Shown: positions 27,741 to 36,312 of the stretch, one piece after another
Layout of the letters: every line of letters starts with the position of its first letter
Numbering within the stretch: the stretch's first letter is position 1
NCBI RefSeq assembly: GCF_020193655.1
Contig: NZ_JADYVE010000017.1
Location: 1 to 64,000, forward strand
DNA from: Ensifer sp. IC3342
GTDB taxonomy: Bacteria > Pseudomonadota > Alphaproteobacteria > Rhizobiales > Rhizobiaceae
Direction of reading: 5' to 3'
Length of the DNA stretch: 64,000 bases
Position numbers and translations under genes: made by a program
The notes under the pieces: generated by a model
Seen by the model: only the letters and a program-made list of their open reading frames with translations
The model's database searches: none
What the model was told of the DNA's origin: nothing

Positions 27741-27911
27741 ATAGGTGTAAGCGTAGGCTTTGGTGATGCGCAGCCCTGTTACGGCTCGAGCGTCGCCGAT
27801 TAGCGGGCTCTTCCAGGCTGTGTCGGCCATCTAGGAAATGTCATCGGCTCTTCTCTTGTAGTTCGCCCCACCCAAACGCCAGCACAAGCCCTGAAAGGTA
27901 CGTTCCCTTTG
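27741..27911. other. Intergenic stretch ahead of the nodZ nod box
   Basis: Only short frames occur between the noeK stop and the nod box. I see no gene. Confidence 0.4.
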
Positions 27912-27959
27912 CATCCAATACGTGGATGCTTGCCATTCAAAAAATAAATTTTACCGATG
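27912..27959 (+). promoter_or_regulatory. nod box upstream of nodZ
   Basis: ATCCAATACGTGGATGCTTG followed by ATTCAAAAAATAAATTTTAC and CGATG matches the 47-base nod box closely: the ATCCA...TGGATG dyad, then the AAA..A and ATTTTACC.AT half, at the right spacing. It lies 91 bases before nodZ, on the same strand, and should bring nodZ-noeL-nolK under NodD/flavonoid control. Confidence 0.85.
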
Positions 27960-28049
27960 TTACCGAACTCCATTAGAAAACGCTGAATTTGATTGGAAGC
28001 CCGTGAAAGACGGTAAGTCACGAAGCGGCGGAACTAAGGACGGGCAGCA

Positions 28050-29018
28050 TTGAACAAGCGATATGTCCTCTCTCGAAGACGTACTGGTTTCGGTGACTGT
28101 CTGTGGTCGCTGGCGGCCGCTTGGCGCTACGCCCAACGGACGGGGCGAACGTTAGCCGTTGACTGGCGCGGGTCCTGCTACCTCGATCAGCCCTTCACGA
28201 ACGCCTTTCCGGTGTTTTTTGAACCAATCAATGATATCGCAGGTGTTCCGTTGATTTGCGATGACCAGATCAACGAGTTTTCCTTCCCGGGACCATTCTT
28301 CCCAAATTGGTGGAATAAACCTGCGATTGAATGTGTTTACCGCCCAGATGGGCAGGTTTTTCGAGAACGAGACGAACTGGATGAACTTTTCCAGGCCCAA
28401 GATGATGTCGAGGCCAACACAGTAGTGTGTGATGCTTGTTTGATGTGGCGTTGCGACGAGGACGCCGAACGGCAGATTTTTAGCAGTATCAAGCTGCGCC
28501 CTGAAATTCAAGCTCGCATAGACGCCATCTATCGGAAGCACTTTCATGGGTACAACACAATTGGTGTTCATGTTCGGCATGGCAACGGCGAAGACGTTAT
28601 GGACCATGCACCCTACTGGGCCGATCCAGACCTCGCCGTGCGTCAAGTATGCACTGCCATTAATGCCGCCAAAGCGTTGCCCCACCCGAAGCCTGTGCGG
28701 GTGATTTTATGCACCGATAGCGCGCAGGTATTGGATCAGATGTCGAGTAGGTTTCCCGATCTTCTCACGATTCCGAAAAGGTTCCGGGCGCATCAGTCTG
28801 GGCCACTACACAGCGCAGCCCTCGGGGTTGAGGGTGGCATTTCCGCCCTCGTCGAGATGTATCTTCTCGCGCGTTGCGACACGGTGATTCGGTTTCCTCC
28901 GACAAGCGCCTTTACACGTTATGCGCGCCTTTCTGTGTCAAGGGTCATTGAGTTTGACCTGAACGATCCTAGTCGCCTGATCGTGATCGAAAGATCTTTA
29001 ACAAATACCTCCTCTTGA
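28050..29018 (+). CDS. nodZ: NodZ, Nod-factor alpha-1,6-fucosyltransferase
   Basis: A 322-residue glycosyltransferase (GT23 type) with RTGFGDCLWSLAAAWRYAQR at the N-terminus and the GDP-fucose-binding motif HVRHGNGED, both typical of NodZ. It transfers L-fucose from GDP-fucose to C6 of the reducing-end GlcNAc of Nod factors, a decoration that widens host range. The start is a TTG (NKRYVLSR follows) with AAGGA about ten bases before it; no ATG fits. It heads the nodZ-noeL-nolK operon behind a nod box. Confidence 0.94.
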   Translation: MNKRYVLSRRRTGFGDCLWSLAAAWRYAQRTGRTLAVDWRGSCYLDQPFTNAFPVFFEPINDIAGVPLICDDQINEFSFPGPFFPNWWNKPAIECVYRPDGQVFRERDELDELFQAQDDVEANTVVCDACLMWRCDEDAERQIFSSIKLRPEIQARIDAIYRKHFHGYNTIGVHVRHGNGEDVMDHAPYWADPDLAVRQVCTAINAAKALPHPKPVRVILCTDSAQVLDQMSSRFPDLLTIPKRFRAHQSGPLHSAALGVEGGISALVEMYLLARCDTVIRFPPTSAFTRYARLSVSRVIEFDLNDPSRLIVIERSLTNTSS

Positions 29019-29265
29019 AAGAAAATCGTCACCTAAATTCTAGGTGCGTGGAGAAGAGCAGTCATGGAGAAATTTGAGCGCGCTCCAAGAGACACGAGTG
29101 CCTCATGCCCCAGTTGTCCGGCCCTGCACGACACCGGCAGTACTGCTTTGCGAGCCGCAAGGCCTCCGTGGGTCCGCTCTGTCGCCGAAGCACGATGATT
29201 TCCTTCACAGCCAACGCACTAGGGCACGCCCTCTCCCAAAGCAAAATCACTGGAGATCTAACAAC

Positions 29266-30321
29266 GTGGCAGACCGGAAAGTAGCTTTAATATCTGGTGT
29301 AACGGGTCAGGATGGGGCGTACCTTGCTGAACTGCTATTGGACACAGGCTATATTGTTCACGGCATAAAGCGTCGTTCGTCATCATTCAACACTCAACGG
29401 ATAGAGCACATCTATCAAGAACGTCACGACCCTGAAGCAAGATTTTTTCTCCACTATGGGGATATGACGGATTCGACCAATTTGCTGCGCATTGTTCAGC
29501 AAACCCAGCCGGATGAGATCTATAACCTTGCAGCGCAAAGCCATGTTCAGGTAAGCTTCGAAACCCCGGAGTACACCGCAAACGCCGATGCAATCGGTAC
29601 ATTGCGCATGCTGGAAGCTATTCGAATTCTTGGGCTGACCAATCGGACTCGCTTTTATCAGGCATCGACTTCAGAGCTATATGGTCTGGCTCAAGAGATC
29701 CCCCAAAACGAAAAAACGCCATTTTACCCGCGTTCACCTTATGCAGCCGCTAAGCTCTACGCGTACTGGATTGTCGTAAACTATAGAGAGGCTTACGGCA
29801 TGCACGCTTCCAACGGTATTCTTTTCAACCACGAAAGCCCGCTTCGTGGCGAGACGTTCGTGACTCGCAAGATCACCCGGGCTGCGGCGGCCATCAGTCT
29901 AGGTATGCAAGAGGTCCTTTATCTGGGAAATCTCGATGCTCAACGTGATTGGGGGCATGCCCGTGAGTATGTGCGCGGCATGTGGATGATGTGTCAGCAG
30001 GATAGGCCAGGCGACTATGTCCTGGCTACCGGGGTGACAACATCGGTTCGCAGGTTTGTCGAATGGGCATTTGAGGAAACCGGGAAGACGATTGAATGGG
30101 TGGGAGAAGGCATTGAAGAAAGGGGCATCGATGTCGCCACAGGCAAATGCGTCGTGGCGGTAGATCCGCGCTATTTCAGGCCCACGGAAGTAGATTTACT
30201 CTTAGGCGATGCCACCAAGGCGCAGCAGGTCTTGGGCTGGAGGCACGAGACAAGTGTGAGAGATCTTGCCCGCGAAATGGTAAGGGAAGATCTCTCCTAT
30301 ATGAGGGGCACCCGACAATAA
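29266..30321 (+). CDS. noeL: NoeL, GDP-mannose 4,6-dehydratase
   Basis: A 351-residue short-chain dehydrogenase/reductase-type enzyme beginning (GTG) [20 protein letters not shown], with the NAD(P)-binding motif GVTGQDG, the catalytic STSELYG and YxxxK ([10 protein letters not shown]), all typical of GDP-mannose 4,6-dehydratases. It makes GDP-4-keto-6-deoxymannose, which NolK turns into GDP-fucose. The GTG start is preceded by GGAG at suitable spacing and gives the usual length for NoeL; longer in-frame starts have no family-like sequence. Confidence 0.93.
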   Translation: MADRKVALISGVTGQDGAYLAELLLDTGYIVHGIKRRSSSFNTQRIEHIYQERHDPEARFFLHYGDMTDSTNLLRIVQQTQPDEIYNLAAQSHVQVSFETPEYTANADAIGTLRMLEAIRILGLTNRTRFYQASTSELYGLAQEIPQNEKTPFYPRSPYAAAKLYAYWIVVNYREAYGMHASNGILFNHESPLRGETFVTRKITRAAAAISLGMQEVLYLGNLDAQRDWGHAREYVRGMWMMCQQDRPGDYVLATGVTTSVRRFVEWAFEETGKTIEWVGEGIEERGIDVATGKCVVAVDPRYFRPTEVDLLLGDATKAQQVLGWRHETSVRDLAREMVREDLSYMRGTRQ

Positions 30322-30327
30322 GAGGCG

Positions 30328-31272
30328 ATGCCGATGTATTTGCTAGACGGAAAGCGCGTTTGGGTCGCAGGACACAAAGGTATGGTCGGCAGCGCCATAA
30401 TTCGATCGCTTGCCTCCGAGAATTGCGAAGTCATCGTTGCCGATAGGCAGACGCTTGACCTCACCCGGCAAGAGGAAGTTGAGAAATTTCTATCAACGGA
30501 AAAGCCGAATGCGGTCATAATGGCGGCAGCGAAGGTGGGTGGGATACTGGCAAATGATACTATGCCGGCCGACTTCATCTATCAAAATCTTATTATGGAG
30601 GCTAATGTTATCGAGGCCTCCTTTCGCAGTGGCGTTGAAAAGCTTCTTTTCCTTGGATCCAGTTGCATATATCCGAAGTATGCGTCGCAGCCCATAAAGG
30701 AAGAGGCTCTATTGAGCGGGCCGCTTGAGCCAACCAACGAGTGGTACGCAATCGCCAAAATTGCCGGCGTCAAGTTGTGTCAGGCCTATCGTAAGCAATA
30801 CGGCGCAAACTTTATATCAGCTATGCCGACAAATCTCTATGGCCCACGTGATAACTTCGACCTTGCCTCCAGCCACGTCGTGCCCGCCTTAATACGCAAA
30901 GCACATGAGGCAAAGATTAAAGGCCTTGAGTGCTTGTCTATATGGGGAAGCGGCACGCCTACTCGAGACTTCTTGTACAGTGAAGACTGCGCCGATGCCT
31001 TGGTTTTTCTGCTTAAACATTATTCGGAGGAGGCGCACATCAATATAGGTTCCGGGAACCACATAACTATCATCGAGCTAGCCCACCTCGTCTGCGATGT
31101 TGTTGGTTTCGAAGGCGATATAGTGTTTGACACATCCAAGCCGGACGGTACGCCCCGAAAGCTTTTATCCAGCGAAAGACTCGAGTCGATGGGTTGGCGC
31201 CCGAAGACCTCGCTTGAGGTGGGACTGGCCAGATCCTACGAATGGTTTGTCAGCAACGTGGCTGACAATTAA
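30328..31272 (+). CDS. nolK: NolK, GDP-L-fucose synthase
   Basis: A 314-residue epimerase/reductase with the nucleotide-binding motif GHKGMVGSAIIRSL, the catalytic serine region LGSSCIYPKYA and YxxxK (YAIAKIAGVK), then TNLYGPRDNF. It is the GDP-4-keto-6-deoxymannose 3,5-epimerase/4-reductase that finishes GDP-fucose for NodZ. It follows noeL by six bases, so nodZ-noeL-nolK is one operon. Confidence 0.93.
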   Translation: MPMYLLDGKRVWVAGHKGMVGSAIIRSLASENCEVIVADRQTLDLTRQEEVEKFLSTEKPNAVIMAAAKVGGILANDTMPADFIYQNLIMEANVIEASFRSGVEKLLFLGSSCIYPKYASQPIKEEALLSGPLEPTNEWYAIAKIAGVKLCQAYRKQYGANFISAMPTNLYGPRDNFDLASSHVVPALIRKAHEAKIKGLECLSIWGSGTPTRDFLYSEDCADALVFLLKHYSEEAHINIGSGNHITIIELAHLVCDVVGFEGDIVFDTSKPDGTPRKLLSSERLESMGWRPKTSLEVGLARSYEWFVSNVADN

Positions 31273-31399
31273 AGCGGGTCGGTGATTTTTGGCATTGATC
31301 GGATTGGCGGGACGCCCCGCGGCGTCCGCTCCTCCCACACCACCAAGCATCGATACGGGTTACTACATCGCTATCGACTTTCGGCCAAGCCCCTGCTCA

Positions 31400-32250
31400 A
31401 AGCGATACCTCAGTATCTCGCGAACCCGCCGCATCTCCAATCTCTCCGCCGGCATCCCGTTCCTCCCCTCATGACAGTCGAAGGATGGAACTTCACATCC
31501 GCAGGGGACCCACTCCAGAGCCGTCCAACGGGGGCGGATTGCCTCGGAATTTGGAGGCCAGGGTAGGCGGTGATGAACAGTGCCGGCCGGATGGCGATAT
31601 ACTTCGCCACATTGTTGGCGATCGGGAACGTCAATTGCTGCGGTTGATTAGGAGTTGCTTTCCGAGCAGCACAGCTTGGTCTGGGCGCTGTCGAGATCGA
31701 TGAGAATCGGGCTTGCTTGACTGCCGGCGTGCCGGTGATGGCTGTTCGATCGCGAAAGCCGGGCGACAAAATCTGATGGGCCAGCATGTCTGCCCTGTCG
31801 ACGCCGACCCAATGATCCGCGCCTTGACTCGATCGCCGGTGCCGTGAAGCTGCAGCGAGTTGATCCAAGCGCTCGCGTTCGATCTCGCGGATCTGTTCGT
31901 CAGCAGCCGGTTCGGGCAATGTTGCGGCTTAGTTCGGCGCGCGTGTTCTCTGGCAACAAAGTGCCTTTTGCGCCCGGAGAGATTCCAGCTGCTTGGCATT
32001 GCGCAAAAATGGGTTTGAAGGCGCGAATACCGGAGCGGGCGAAGATCGCCTTTATGCGATTCACGATCCGCGTCCCCTCGCGCACCAGGCGGTCCCGCTC
32101 GCGGTTCGGCTGCCGTGCGTCCTCCTCATCGACTGGGGGATCACTGCCATACTGCAGTGGCCCTTCTCGCCGCCCAGCCAGCCGAGAAAGGCGCGCATCA
32201 AAAGCTCGGTGTCGAGACGATCACCGATAGGCCCTTCAATTTTGGGAACC
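31400..32250 (-). mobile_element. IS110-family transposase remnant
   Basis: On the minus strand, consecutive frames spell an IS110-type transposase: REGTRIVNRIKAIFARSGIR, then LPENTRAELSRNIART, then DEQIREIERERLDQLAAASR and VGVDRADMLAHQILSPGFRD. Frameshifts and deletions separate them and neither catalytic end is intact. The piece left of about 31680 is not clearly part of it. It sits between nolK and the nod box preceding the hopene genes. Confidence 0.65.
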
Positions 32251-32301
32251 GCGACGTTCTGACTGTACCAGAGTCTGCGGCTGAATCATAGGCGGCTGTG
32301 A

Positions 32302-32349
32302 ATCTACCGTATGGATGTCTGTCATTGAAACAATGGATTTCCCTAAATC
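32302..32349 (+). promoter_or_regulatory. nod box ahead of the hopene operon
   Basis: ATCTACCGTATGGATGTCTG, then TCATTGAAACAATGGATTTC and CCTAAATC align without gaps to the nod-box consensus (ATCCAT-N3-GTGGATG ... ATCNAAACAATCNATTTTACCAATC), including TGGATG, GAAACAAT and ATTT at the right spacing. The next intact plus-strand genes are the SnoaL-like gene at 32819 and hpnC-hpnD-hpnE-shc. It is about 470 bases from the first of these. Confidence 0.72.
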
Positions 32350-32818
32350 TAGACCCATGTGAAACTCTGGTGAAAATACATCTGATTCAGGTCTCGAGGT
32401 TCACCGGCGCGGATCAAAGCTGTATTGGCGAGTTCGAGTTATAGTTGGCGTTCTTAAAAGAACCCTGCCACGAGCTGGCCATGCGTGATTTTCTCCAGGC
32501 CGTGCCGGACCCCACGTGTTCGCGAAGGGTGCACCGAAAGTTTGTAGAATCCGGATCGCGTTATCATCGTGGACGTCGGCTGTAACCGCGGAACGAGAGG
32601 CGGCGCTTCCAATCTTGTCCAAAGGGCAGCTCTACCGCTGCGGCTGTAATTCGATGGGGGATGTTCGCACATGCGCCGCCTTGTGCTTCACTTTGGATAT
32701 GTGTGTGGGCTCTAGTCGGGCGACGCCACCTCAGACTTACTCGAACCAACAACTCGCATACGCCGGATCCCATCTGACTGACGGGTGGTAGCAAAGGTCT
32801 TGAGAAAGGAGCTTTTCA
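32350..32818. other. Untranslated or degraded stretch between nod box and SnoaL-like gene
   Basis: No frame here is convincing on either strand. It could be a long leader for the downstream operon or residual IS DNA. Confidence 0.35.
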
Positions 32819-33217
32819 ATGAAACCGCGCAGGACGGTCGAAGAGTGGATTCGACGATTCAACACGGGTGATGCAATTGCTCTGGCTGAACTGTACAATG
32901 AAGATGGAATGAGCCTCCGGCCGATGCAGCGCCCTGTTGTTGGACGCACGGCCATCCAAAAGATGTTCCAGCAAGATCGCGCGATTGCGGAGACGATTTG
33001 CACTCCGGAGTTCATCCACGAAGAAGATGATCGCGTGATACTTGGGTGGTGGGACATCTTTGGACGGCGGGGATGTGGTATATTCATAGTGTGCGGTAGT
33101 CGCATCGCCTTTAGCTACTGGGACCTAGGTTCATCTTACGGTTTCAGCAATGAATACTGCGAGACGGATCAGCACTCAAAAGATATCGGATTCGGAACGG
33201 ATCATTCTCGGGCATGA
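32819..33217 (+). CDS. SnoaL/NTF2-like small protein
   Basis: A 132-residue protein starting MKPRRTVEEWIRRFNTGDAI, with the SnoaL/NTF2 pattern of an N-terminal helix, ALAELYNEDGMSLRP and then GRTAIQKMF, followed by strands (RVILGWWDIFGRRGCGIFIV). GAAAGGAGC precedes the ATG at good spacing. Proteins of this fold are small-molecule isomerases, hydratases or binding proteins, so the reaction is open. It lies 77 bases before hpnC on the same strand, after a nod box, so a link to the terpenoid genes is possible. Confidence 0.65.
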   Translation: MKPRRTVEEWIRRFNTGDAIALAELYNEDGMSLRPMQRPVVGRTAIQKMFQQDRAIAETICTPEFIHEEDDRVILGWWDIFGRRGCGIFIVCGSRIAFSYWDLGSSYGFSNEYCETDQHSKDIGFGTDHSRA

Positions 33218-33294
33218 GTTGAATGCGCGCCGATCGCTCACGACTTTGGCTGAGTAGCATCCCTCGCCCGCAAAACCGATGACGGTGCAATTCA

Positions 33295-34173
33295 ATGACG
33301 AGCGGCAGCGGCCCGAGGCCGGACAAAAACCATCGCGAAAAAAATTTCCCCATTGCCTCGTGGATCATCCATCCGCGGCACCGAGCGCTGATTCTTGCCT
33401 TCTACCGCTTCGTTCGCACGGCCGATGACATCGCCGATCACGCCACGCTCGCAGCGGACGAGAAGCTTCGATACCTCGACCTTCTGGAGGCCGAGCTGCT
33501 CGGCAAGGGCGAAACGCGAGCCGAAGCTGTACGCCTGCGCACTGCGCTGGCTGGGCGCGGCATGCCGCCGCGTCATCCACTCGATCTGCTCACCGCCTTC
33601 CGAATGGACGTGACTAAGCAGCGTTACGAGAACTGGGACGAGGTGATCCACTATTGCCGCTACTCGGCAATGCCGGTCGGCCGATTCGTGCTCGACGTCC
33701 ACGGCGAAAGTACCTCGACCTGGCCCGCATCGGATGTGTTGTGCGCGGGACTGCAGGTCAACAACCACCTTCAGGATTGCGGCATGGATTTCCGCGATCT
33801 CAATCGCGTCTACATTCCGCGCGATGCGCTGGTGGCCAGCGGTGCCTCCGTCGAAGAGCTGGGCGGCGCAAAATCCTCGTCGCGGCTGCTACAATGCCTG
33901 CATGCACTTGCAGTGAAGACCGAGGCGCTGCTCAACGAGGGCGCAGCGCTGGTGCCGCAAGTGAAGGACTTTCGTCTCGGGCTCGAGGTTTCCGCCATAC
34001 TCTCCTTTGCCGATAAGATCGTGTCGATGCTGAAGGTGCGCGATCCCCTAAGCGGGCGTGTGCATCTGTCGCCGCTTGAGCTGCTGGTTCATGGCGCGGG
34101 CGCAGTGGCAAACGAAGCCGCGCGCCGTGCGCTCGGCCGCGGAACGCGATCTAAGACGACCGTCGGCGCATGA
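33295..34173 (+). CDS. hpnC: HpnC, hydroxysqualene synthase
   Basis: A 292-residue squalene/phytoene-synthase-type protein. The first aspartate motif is FYRFVRTADDIADHA, and the second region reads NNHLQDCGMDFRDLNRVYIP, the HpnC form. It converts presqualene diphosphate to hydroxysqualene. It is the first of four overlapping or close genes (hpnC-hpnD-hpnE-shc) and its stop overlaps the hpnD start by four bases. A comparable set (y4aABCD) is known on the symbiotic plasmid of strain NGR234. Confidence 0.88.
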   Translation: MTSGSGPRPDKNHREKNFPIASWIIHPRHRALILAFYRFVRTADDIADHATLAADEKLRYLDLLEAELLGKGETRAEAVRLRTALAGRGMPPRHPLDLLTAFRMDVTKQRYENWDEVIHYCRYSAMPVGRFVLDVHGESTSTWPASDVLCAGLQVNNHLQDCGMDFRDLNRVYIPRDALVASGASVEELGGAKSSSRLLQCLHALAVKTEALLNEGAALVPQVKDFRLGLEVSAILSFADKIVSMLKVRDPLSGRVHLSPLELLVHGAGAVANEAARRALGRGTRSKTTVGA

Positions 34174-35006
34174 GGGCGGAGGCGGCGGCCCACGCGAACC
34201 ACCGCACTACGGCCCTTGGCAGCTCGTTCTATCCGGCAATGCGCACCCTGCCGCCGGAACAGCGTGAGGCGATATTCCAGATCTACAGCTTCTGCCGCCA
34301 GGTCGACGACGTCGCCGACTCCCACGAGCCGCGCGAGCGCCGCCTTGCTGCGCTTCAGCAATGGCGCGCTCACATTAACGCGCTCTACCAAGGTGTGCCG
34401 CCGCCACGGCTGAAGGACTATGTCGCCTCGCTAACGACCTTCGAGCTGAAGCGCGAGGATTTCCTAGCAATTGTCGACGGCATGGAAATGGACGTGCTAC
34501 AGGACATCCGTGCGCCTAACATGGCAACCCTCGATCTCTATTGCGACCGTGTCGCCAGCGCTGTTGGAAGGTTGTCGGTGCGCGTGTTCGGTTTGAGCGA
34601 GGAGGATGGCATTGCACTTGCGCATCACCTCGGGCGTGCGCTACAGCTCACCAACATCCTGCGCGACATCGACGAGGATGCTGGGCTGGGGCGGCTCTAC
34701 ATACCACGCGAGGACCTCTATCACGCCGGTATCACCAGCAACGACCCACATAAAGTCATCGTCGACAAGGCGCTGCCCAAGGCGTGCGCACCGCTTGCCC
34801 AACGCGCTACGATGCATTTTGCCAAAGCCGACGAAATTATGAACCGCAACCCACGCCGAGTGGTACGCGCGCCCACTATCATGTCCAAATACTACCGCGC
34901 GATCCTTGACCTGCTGCTGACAAGGGGTTTCGCGGCTCCCCGGGAGCCGGTGCGTGTTACCAAACTCACGAAGCTCGCCATTCTTCTCCGTTACGCTTTC
35001 ATGTGA
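34170..35006 (+). CDS. hpnD: HpnD, presqualene diphosphate synthase
   Basis: A 278-residue squalene/phytoene-synthase family member with both aspartate-rich motifs intact: FCRQVDDVADSHE and LTNILRDIDEDAGLGRLYIP. It condenses two farnesyl diphosphates to presqualene diphosphate, the first committed step. The ATG overlaps the hpnC stop (ATGA), implying translational coupling. The gene is complete and ends five bases before the hpnE ATG. Confidence 0.88.
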   Translation: MRAEAAAHANHRTTALGSSFYPAMRTLPPEQREAIFQIYSFCRQVDDVADSHEPRERRLAALQQWRAHINALYQGVPPPRLKDYVASLTTFELKREDFLAIVDGMEMDVLQDIRAPNMATLDLYCDRVASAVGRLSVRVFGLSEEDGIALAHHLGRALQLTNILRDIDEDAGLGRLYIPREDLYHAGITSNDPHKVIVDKALPKACAPLAQRATMHFAKADEIMNRNPRRVVRAPTIMSKYYRAILDLLLTRGFAAPREPVRVTKLTKLAILLRYAFM

Positions 35007-35010
35007 TGTG

Positions 35011-36264
35011 ATGCCAAGAAACGTTCACATTATTGGCGCCGGGATTTCCGGCCTTTCCGCGGCCGTGCAACTGAGCAATGCCGGCCTGCAGGTGCATGTC
35101 TACGAAGCGACGCAACAGGCCGGTGGCCGCTGCCGCTCCTTTTTCGATCCCGCCACCAATCTCACGATCGACAACGGCAACCATCTGGTTCTCTCGGGCA
35201 ACTGTTATGTGCGCAACTACGCCCGTGCGATTGGGACGGAATCCGGTCTTGTCGGCCCGTCGAGAGCAAAGTTTCCCTTCGTCGACATCTCCACCGGACA
35301 GGGCTGGCAGGTCGATCTCGGCGGCGGCAGGCTTCCGACCTGGGTATTCGACAAGGCGCGTCGCGTCCCCGACACCGGGCTGTTGGATTATCTGAAGCTT
35401 GCACCAATCCTATGGGCCGGCGCGGACGAACTGGTGGGCAACACTATTCCCTGCGATGGCATGCTCTACCGGCGTCTGGTACAGCCGCTGCTGCTCGCCG
35501 CCCTGAATTGCGATCCGCCGGAGGGCGCGGCAGGACTTGCCGGCGCCATCATGCGGGAAACGCTGCTCGCGGGCGGCGAGGCTTGTCGTCCGCTTGTCGC
35601 GCGCGACGGAATAAGCGCCGTTCTGGTCGAGCCGGCGGTCAAGCTCCTCGCGAGGCGGGGCGCCATCGTGCGCCTCAGCCATAGGCTGCGCAACCTTGGA
35701 AGATCGGGCGAGCACATCAGCGAACTTGATTTCGGTGACGACAAGATCGCGATCACCCTCGACGACGCCGTGATCCTCGCCGTGCCGCCGCAGGCGGCTG
35801 CGACGCTCCTGCCGGGCCTGAAGACACCGACCAAATTCCGCGCCATCGTCAATGCGCATTTCCGCTTCGATCCGCCACGCGGTGCGGCTCCGATCCTCGG
35901 TGTGGTCGGCGGGCTCGTGGAGTGGCTGTTCGCCTATCCGCAACGGCTTTCAGTCACCATTAGCAATGGCGACCGCCTGCTCGACATTCCGCGTGAGGAG
36001 CTGGTGCAGGCGATCTGGCGCGACGTCTGCGAGGCCTGCCGGATCGCTGGCGAACTACCGCGATGGCAGATCGTGCGTGAGCGCCGTGCCACATTCGAGG
36101 CCACCCCGGAGCAGAACGCGCTGCGGCCAGGGACCGTGACCGGTTGCAAAAACCTGTTCCTTGCTGGCGACTGGACCGCAACCGGCTTGCCGGCAACCAT
36201 CGAGGGAGCGGTGCGGTCGGGTCACCGTGCCGCCGATCTGGCTCTTTCAGAGGCAAACACCTGA
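35011..36264 (+). CDS. hpnE: HpnE, hydroxysqualene dehydroxylase (FAD-dependent)
   Basis: A 417-residue FAD-dependent amine-oxidase-like protein starting MPRNVHIIGAGISGLSAAVQ, with the dinucleotide-binding motif GAGISG, the loop EATQQAGGRCRS, and a C-terminal FAD motif (NLFLAGDWTATGLPATIEG). In the hopanoid pathway HpnE reduces hydroxysqualene to squalene. The start at 35011 was preferred over a longer one because it begins directly at the FAD motif and lies just after the hpnD stop. Confidence 0.87.
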   Translation: MPRNVHIIGAGISGLSAAVQLSNAGLQVHVYEATQQAGGRCRSFFDPATNLTIDNGNHLVLSGNCYVRNYARAIGTESGLVGPSRAKFPFVDISTGQGWQVDLGGGRLPTWVFDKARRVPDTGLLDYLKLAPILWAGADELVGNTIPCDGMLYRRLVQPLLLAALNCDPPEGAAGLAGAIMRETLLAGGEACRPLVARDGISAVLVEPAVKLLARRGAIVRLSHRLRNLGRSGEHISELDFGDDKIAITLDDAVILAVPPQAAATLLPGLKTPTKFRAIVNAHFRFDPPRGAAPILGVVGGLVEWLFAYPQRLSVTISNGDRLLDIPREELVQAIWRDVCEACRIAGELPRWQIVRERRATFEATPEQNALRPGTVTGCKNLFLAGDWTATGLPATIEGAVRSGHRAADLALSEANT

Positions 36265-36312
36265 TCCTTAAGGCCGCACTGTTTTGCGCCCAGCCGAACA
36301 CAGAGGAAGTCA

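Noticed and set aside
29064-29200. Small ORF between nodZ and noeL ([15 protein letters not shown]...)
   Set aside because: Some purine-rich sequence precedes the ATG, but composition is unconvincing and no homologue is known; it could equally be leader DNA of noeL.
31300-31330. Terminator after nolK (GGACGCC-CCGC-GGCGTCC)
   Set aside because: A short stem exists but no run of T follows, so it is not convincing as a terminator.
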